From Candidatus Zixiibacteriota bacterium (GTDB taxonomy: Bacteria; Zixibacteria; MSB-5A5; GN15; PGXB01), in assembly GCA_900498245.1 (NCBI GenBank), contig LS998015.1, forward strand, positions 47,191 through 73,033: a DNA stretch of 25,843 nucleotides, written 5' to 3'. Shown one piece after another: positions 23,122 to 25,843 of this stretch. Within the stretch, counting starts at the first letter, position 1. Each line of letters begins with the position of its first letter. The notes beneath the pieces are model-generated. The model had not been told where the DNA came from, did not search any database, and saw nothing but the letters and a program-made list of their open reading frames with translations. Both the position numbers and the translations under genes were made by a program.

Positions 23122-23980
23122 GAATCCGCCGGGCTAAATCGGGATATTCAAAATCGAAACTTACCAAGGCCAACTCTGGGCCGTCATGCGCCGCTCCGTA
23201 CAGATAAGTGCGGCCGATTTTATCCAGCCAGCGGCCGGTGAGACGAATCGATTCATGAATATGACCATGCAGTGTAATCAGGGGCTGACGGGTTTCAATA
23301 AACTGTCTGATAGCGATGCTCCCGGTGTTGACATCGAGAGGAACATGATCGACCTTAACATTATCCAGGGCGGCTCGATCCAGTGACGTTTTATAGGGCG
23401 GAGCGTGGAAGAGAAATATCGCCTTTTCCAAATCCCTTTCCTGTGTCAGATTCTCCAGATCGGTCTTAATGGTGGAATATTTTTTCTCCCGGTCGCTCAC
23501 CGGAACCGAATAGCGCCCCTCTTCGGGAGATATGGAGCCGGGATCGACAAAACGGGAGACATCATATCGTTCCCAATCCTTGAGCTGAAACGGGGTCGGA
23601 GGGACAAAAGCATATCCATATATAGAGTAACCGCCAACGGTAACAGTCCGGTTATGAATGTATTCCAGAAGACCGAGATTTTGCACTTCCAGTACGGCCG
23701 GTTCCTCGGCGCGGATGTCATCATTTCCCATTATCAAAAATATGCGTGGATAATTTTCTCCCATCCGCTTTTTCATGGACGCGAGTTCAGGAATCATGAA
23801 ATCGTGAATGAAACCCCGGGGAAAGGCCGCGTCGATTCCATATGATAACGGCATAAAATCACCGCCGATAAAAACCGATGAGGGGGGATCTTTGAATATG
23901 ATTTCAAAGAGCTTCCGATATCGCTCGGTCTGGCCGTGCAAGTCGGAAACAAAGAAACCACTGGTGGGACTATCAGCCAT
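23114..23980 (-). CDS. Calcineurin-like metallophosphoesterase
   Basis: The 288-residue product carries all the usual metal-binding blocks of the family: VSDLHG (11-16), GGDF (39-42), MGNDD (84-88), FHAPP (about 194) and LHGHIHES (about 238-245). It should coordinate two metal ions and cleave phosphomono- or diesters in the cytoplasm; no signal peptide is present. The substrate cannot be told; nucleotide or nucleic acid phosphodiesters are possible. The ATG at 23980 has no strong ribosome site. It follows the receiver gene on the same strand at 74-base spacing, so co-transcription with the signalling genes is possible. Confidence 0.88.
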   Translation of the reverse strand: MADSPTSGFFVSDLHGQTERYRKLFEIIFKDPPSSVFIGGDFMPLSYGIDAAFPRGFIHDFMIPELASMKKRMGENYPRIFLIMGNDDIRAEEPAVLEVQNLGLLEYIHNRTVTVGGYSIYGYAFVPPTPFQLKDWERYDVSRFVDPGSISPEEGRYSVPVSDREKKYSTIKTDLENLTQERDLEKAIFLFHAPPYKTSLDRAALDNVKVDHVPLDVNTGSIAIRQFIETRQPLITLHGHIHESIRLTGRWLDKIGRTYLYGAAHDGPELALVSFDFEYPDLARRILI

Positions 23981-24054
23981 GAAACACCGCTCGGGCCGTT
24001 GCCGGCCGGGCTGCAGAATCGAAACAAGTGAGAAAAAAATTTCGCACGTTTCTT

Positions 24055-24441
24055 CTATTTCTTTCGGGCGGCAAGAGCCTGCTCCACGGTTTCGAACAAT
24101 TCTTCCCGGGTGAATGGCTTGCAGAGGAAAGCGACAGCCCCCATTTTAAGAGCGGCCTCGGTCGTCTCGATACTGGGATATCCCGTAATTATGGCGACTT
24201 CGGTCCGCGGGAAATTTTCTTTGACGTATTTTATCAGATTCAGTCCCGAACCACCGAACATTTTCAAATCGGTAATGACCAGTGATATCTTCTGCTCTTT
24301 CAGGGTTTCCGTGGCGGCGGAAATATCGGGGGCTTCAATGACCTTATATCCTTTGGAAGCCAGGTTCCGATGAATAAGTTCACGGGTCACTTCGGAATCG
24401 TCAACCACGAGAATCGGATCGCAGCGAACCGGCCGTACCAT
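24055..24441 (-). CDS. Receiver-only response regulator (CheY-like)
   Basis: The 128-residue product is a single receiver domain without output domain. The expected residues are in place: acidic pair D14-D15, phosphoacceptor D58 in VITDLKM, T86 in IITGYPS and K108 in LCKPF. The last helix ends directly at the C-terminus. AAGGG lies 5 bases before the ATG, and the upstream histidine kinase gene stops one base before this gene begins, so the two form a cognate pair. Such proteins act by protein contact or in a phosphorelay; no output is visible in this window. Confidence 0.92.
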   Translation of the reverse strand: MVRPVRCDPILVVDDSEVTRELIHRNLASKGYKVIEAPDISAATETLKEQKISLVITDLKMFGGSGLNLIKYVKENFPRTEVAIITGYPSIETTEAALKMGAVAFLCKPFTREELFETVEQALAARKK

Positions 24442-24442
24442 G

Positions 24443-25843
24443 TCATCCCTTTTCTTTATTCTCTAAAGGAAGACGAACGACGAATGATGATCCTCTACCG
24501 ACTTCGCTGTGCACTTCGATGGTCCCGCCGTGAGCGGTCACAATGCCGTGCACTACCGAAAGGCCCAGCCCCTTGCCGCGGCCGACATCACGGGTCGTAA
24601 AGAAAGGGATAAAGAGCCGGTTGAGGATATCCTGGGGGATGCCGATCCCGGTATCCTCGACAATCAGGCGGACATACTTATCATCGAACCCGGTACTGAT
24701 GGAAAGTCTCCCCCCTCGGGGCATGGCCTGAACGGCATTGACGGATAGATTTATCAGGACCTGATTGAGTTGTGTCGGGTCGGCCCAGATAGCGGGAAGG
24801 CCATCGGCCAGATTTTGATCAATGACGATATTCTCAGCAACACATCGGGATTCCAAGAGAGGAAGGCTTTCGCGCACAATCTGGCTCAGATCGACAAATG
24901 ATTTCTGACTCGGCATCTGCTGGGTGAAGATCATCAGGTTTTTTATGACTTCCCGGGCACTCAGCGCGGAGTTGACAATTTTTTCCGCATCCTGGGCCGC
25001 CAGAGGAGGGAGTCCCCGGGAGTTTTTTATGAGCTGGGCGAACCCGAGAATGGCGGCCAAAGGCTCATTGAGTTCATGGGCCACTCCGGCCGAAAGCTGA
25101 CCGACGGTCGCGAGCCGATCGGCATAGCGGAGTTGTTCTTCGAGCCGGCTTTTCTCGCTTTCGGTTTCCCAGTGTTCGATAATGATCCCGGTTTGCCGGG
25201 CAACTTCGTTAATGAGGGTCCGCTCTTCTTTCAAGAAGGGGCCCTCTTCAAATATTGGCTGCTGGGAAATATAAATGACCTCGACCGCGCCGCGCTTACT
25301 TCCGTCTATCATAATGGGGGCAATCTGGCGATCGACACCCTCCTGAAACTCCGGGGAAACATAGGTTTTGCCGTCGAGGGATATGCGGGCCCGGGTGAAT
25401 TCGGGATACTGCCAGGCCGGGGGAAGAAGCTGGACGATTTCGGTCAGCAGTTGTTCCAGGGAAATCCCCTGTTGTCCGGCAATATTGGCGATGCCGTACA
25501 GGCAGGTCATCTCTTTTATTCTCTCGCGCAGGGCCCACTGGGCCTTCTGATGCGCCAGGGCGGCCCCCAGAGTTTCGGCAATTGTCTCGTAAAGACGAAT
25601 ATCTTCGCGGGAAAAGAAATCGCGTTTGCGGCTCGAGAGAAACAGGTAGCCGCGCGAGACGGCGCTTATGGGAACAACAATAAGGGCTATTGAAAGAAAT
25701 TCGCCGGCAATTATGACGGTGCTGTCGGCGGTGTCGGTGTCGACACCGTGGACAAGAATAGGGCGGGCCGTGTCGCCGATCCAGAAACTGCCGCTTCGGG
25801 TAAGATAATTGGATGGAGCGGCGATAGTTCCGGCAATTATCGC
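24443..25843 (-). CDS. Soluble-type sensor histidine kinase with GAF domains, N-terminus beyond the window
   Basis: The frame stays open from its stop at 24443 to the window edge, so at least 466 residues are visible; the ATG at 25510 is internal. The visible part starts with a GAF-like domain (ending ETIAETLGAALAHQKAQW), continues with a helical linker and a second GAF-like region (about TCLYGIANIAG to INEVARQTGIIIEHW), then HisKA with the phosphorylated His in GVAHELNEPLAAILGFAQLI, and HATPase_c with N box QVLINLSVNAVQAM, DTGIGIP and GRGKGLGLSVVHGIV. No transmembrane segment is seen in this part. It should phosphorylate the receiver encoded next. The signal sensed by the GAF domains is unknown. 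Confidence 0.93.
   Translation of the reverse strand, partial: AIIAGTIAAPSNYLTRSGSFWIGDTARPILVHGVDTDTADSTVIIAGEFLSIALIVVPISAVSRGYLFLSSRKRDFFSREDIRLYETIAETLGAALAHQKAQWALRERIKEMTCLYGIANIAGQQGISLEQLLTEIVQLLPPAWQYPEFTRARISLDGKTYVSPEFQEGVDRQIAPIMIDGSKRGAVEVIYISQQPIFEEGPFLKEERTLINEVARQTGIIIEHWETESEKSRLEEQLRYADRLATVGQLSAGVAHELNEPLAAILGFAQLIKNSRGLPPLAAQDAEKIVNSALSAREVIKNLMIFTQQMPSQKSFVDLSQIVRESLPLLESRCVAENIVIDQNLADGLPAIWADPTQLNQVLINLSVNAVQAMPRGGRLSISTGFDDKYVRLIVEDTGIGIPQDILNRLFIPFFTTRDVGRGKGLGLSVVHGIVTAHGGTIEVHSEVGRGSSFVVRLPLENKEKG

Overview
The window looks like chromosome of a Gram-negative, probably anaerobic or facultatively fermentative bacterium of the FCB group, most like candidate phylum Zixibacteria. 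This is inferred from the style of its secreted proteins: a C-terminal YPNPFN...KMILLK sorting domain of the type IX secretion kind, a beta-helix protein ending in a type I dockerin, and several lipoproteins. No rRNA, tRNA or CRISPR array was seen, so the assignment rests on protein style alone. Most genes have about 50% GC codon use. One stretch (about 8.6-11.7 kb) is clearly AT-richer and reads as acquired DNA.

Layout. 1-874 (+): the 3' end of an M32 carboxypeptidase gene and a small lipoprotein gene. 924-6276 (-): one operon, iorA-iorB-buk-ptb-ptb, behind a near-consensus promoter (TTGCCA-17-TATAAT). Its products would oxidise 2-oxoacids, typically aryl pyruvates from amino acids, to acyl-CoA and reduced ferredoxin. 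The acyl-CoA would then pass through acyl-phosphate to free acid plus ATP. 6485-8350 (+): a large secreted protein with a sorting domain, followed by a terminator and a cluster of GC-rich palindromes headed by TGTAGG. 8.6-11.7 kb (+): the AT-rich island with a strong promoter, a possible 56-codon membrane peptide, an overlapping DUF262/HEPN gene pair and an FRG-domain gene. This is a candidate conflict or defence module. A second palindrome cluster (11.74-12.05 kb) closes it, including an inverted copy of a motif from the left cluster.

12.4-16.3 kb: a CelD/FemAB-like acetyltransferase with a small Cys-motif protein (-), an uncharacterised Cys-containing protein (+), a DUF3298-type lipoprotein (-) and a SIMPL-domain protein (-). 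16.43-16.61 kb: a compact transcription unit with promoter, an 18-nt segment able to pair with the whole 3' tail of 16S rRNA, a 12-codon TTG-started peptide, a hairpin and a terminator. It is one of the most unusual items here. 16.7-17.6 kb (+): nitroreductase. 17.7-22.4 kb (-): the two-beta-helix/dockerin protein and a membrane-exported protein with two retropepsin-like lobes plus PDZ. 22.7-23.1 kb (+): a stand-alone nucleotidyltransferase domain, converging with 8 bp overlap on a metallophosphoesterase. 24.06-25.84 kb (-): a receiver-only response regulator and a GAF-containing histidine kinase that runs off the window end.

Starts were chosen from Shine-Dalgarno matches and overlap patterns. 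Several lie inside the longest open frame, and this is stated for each.
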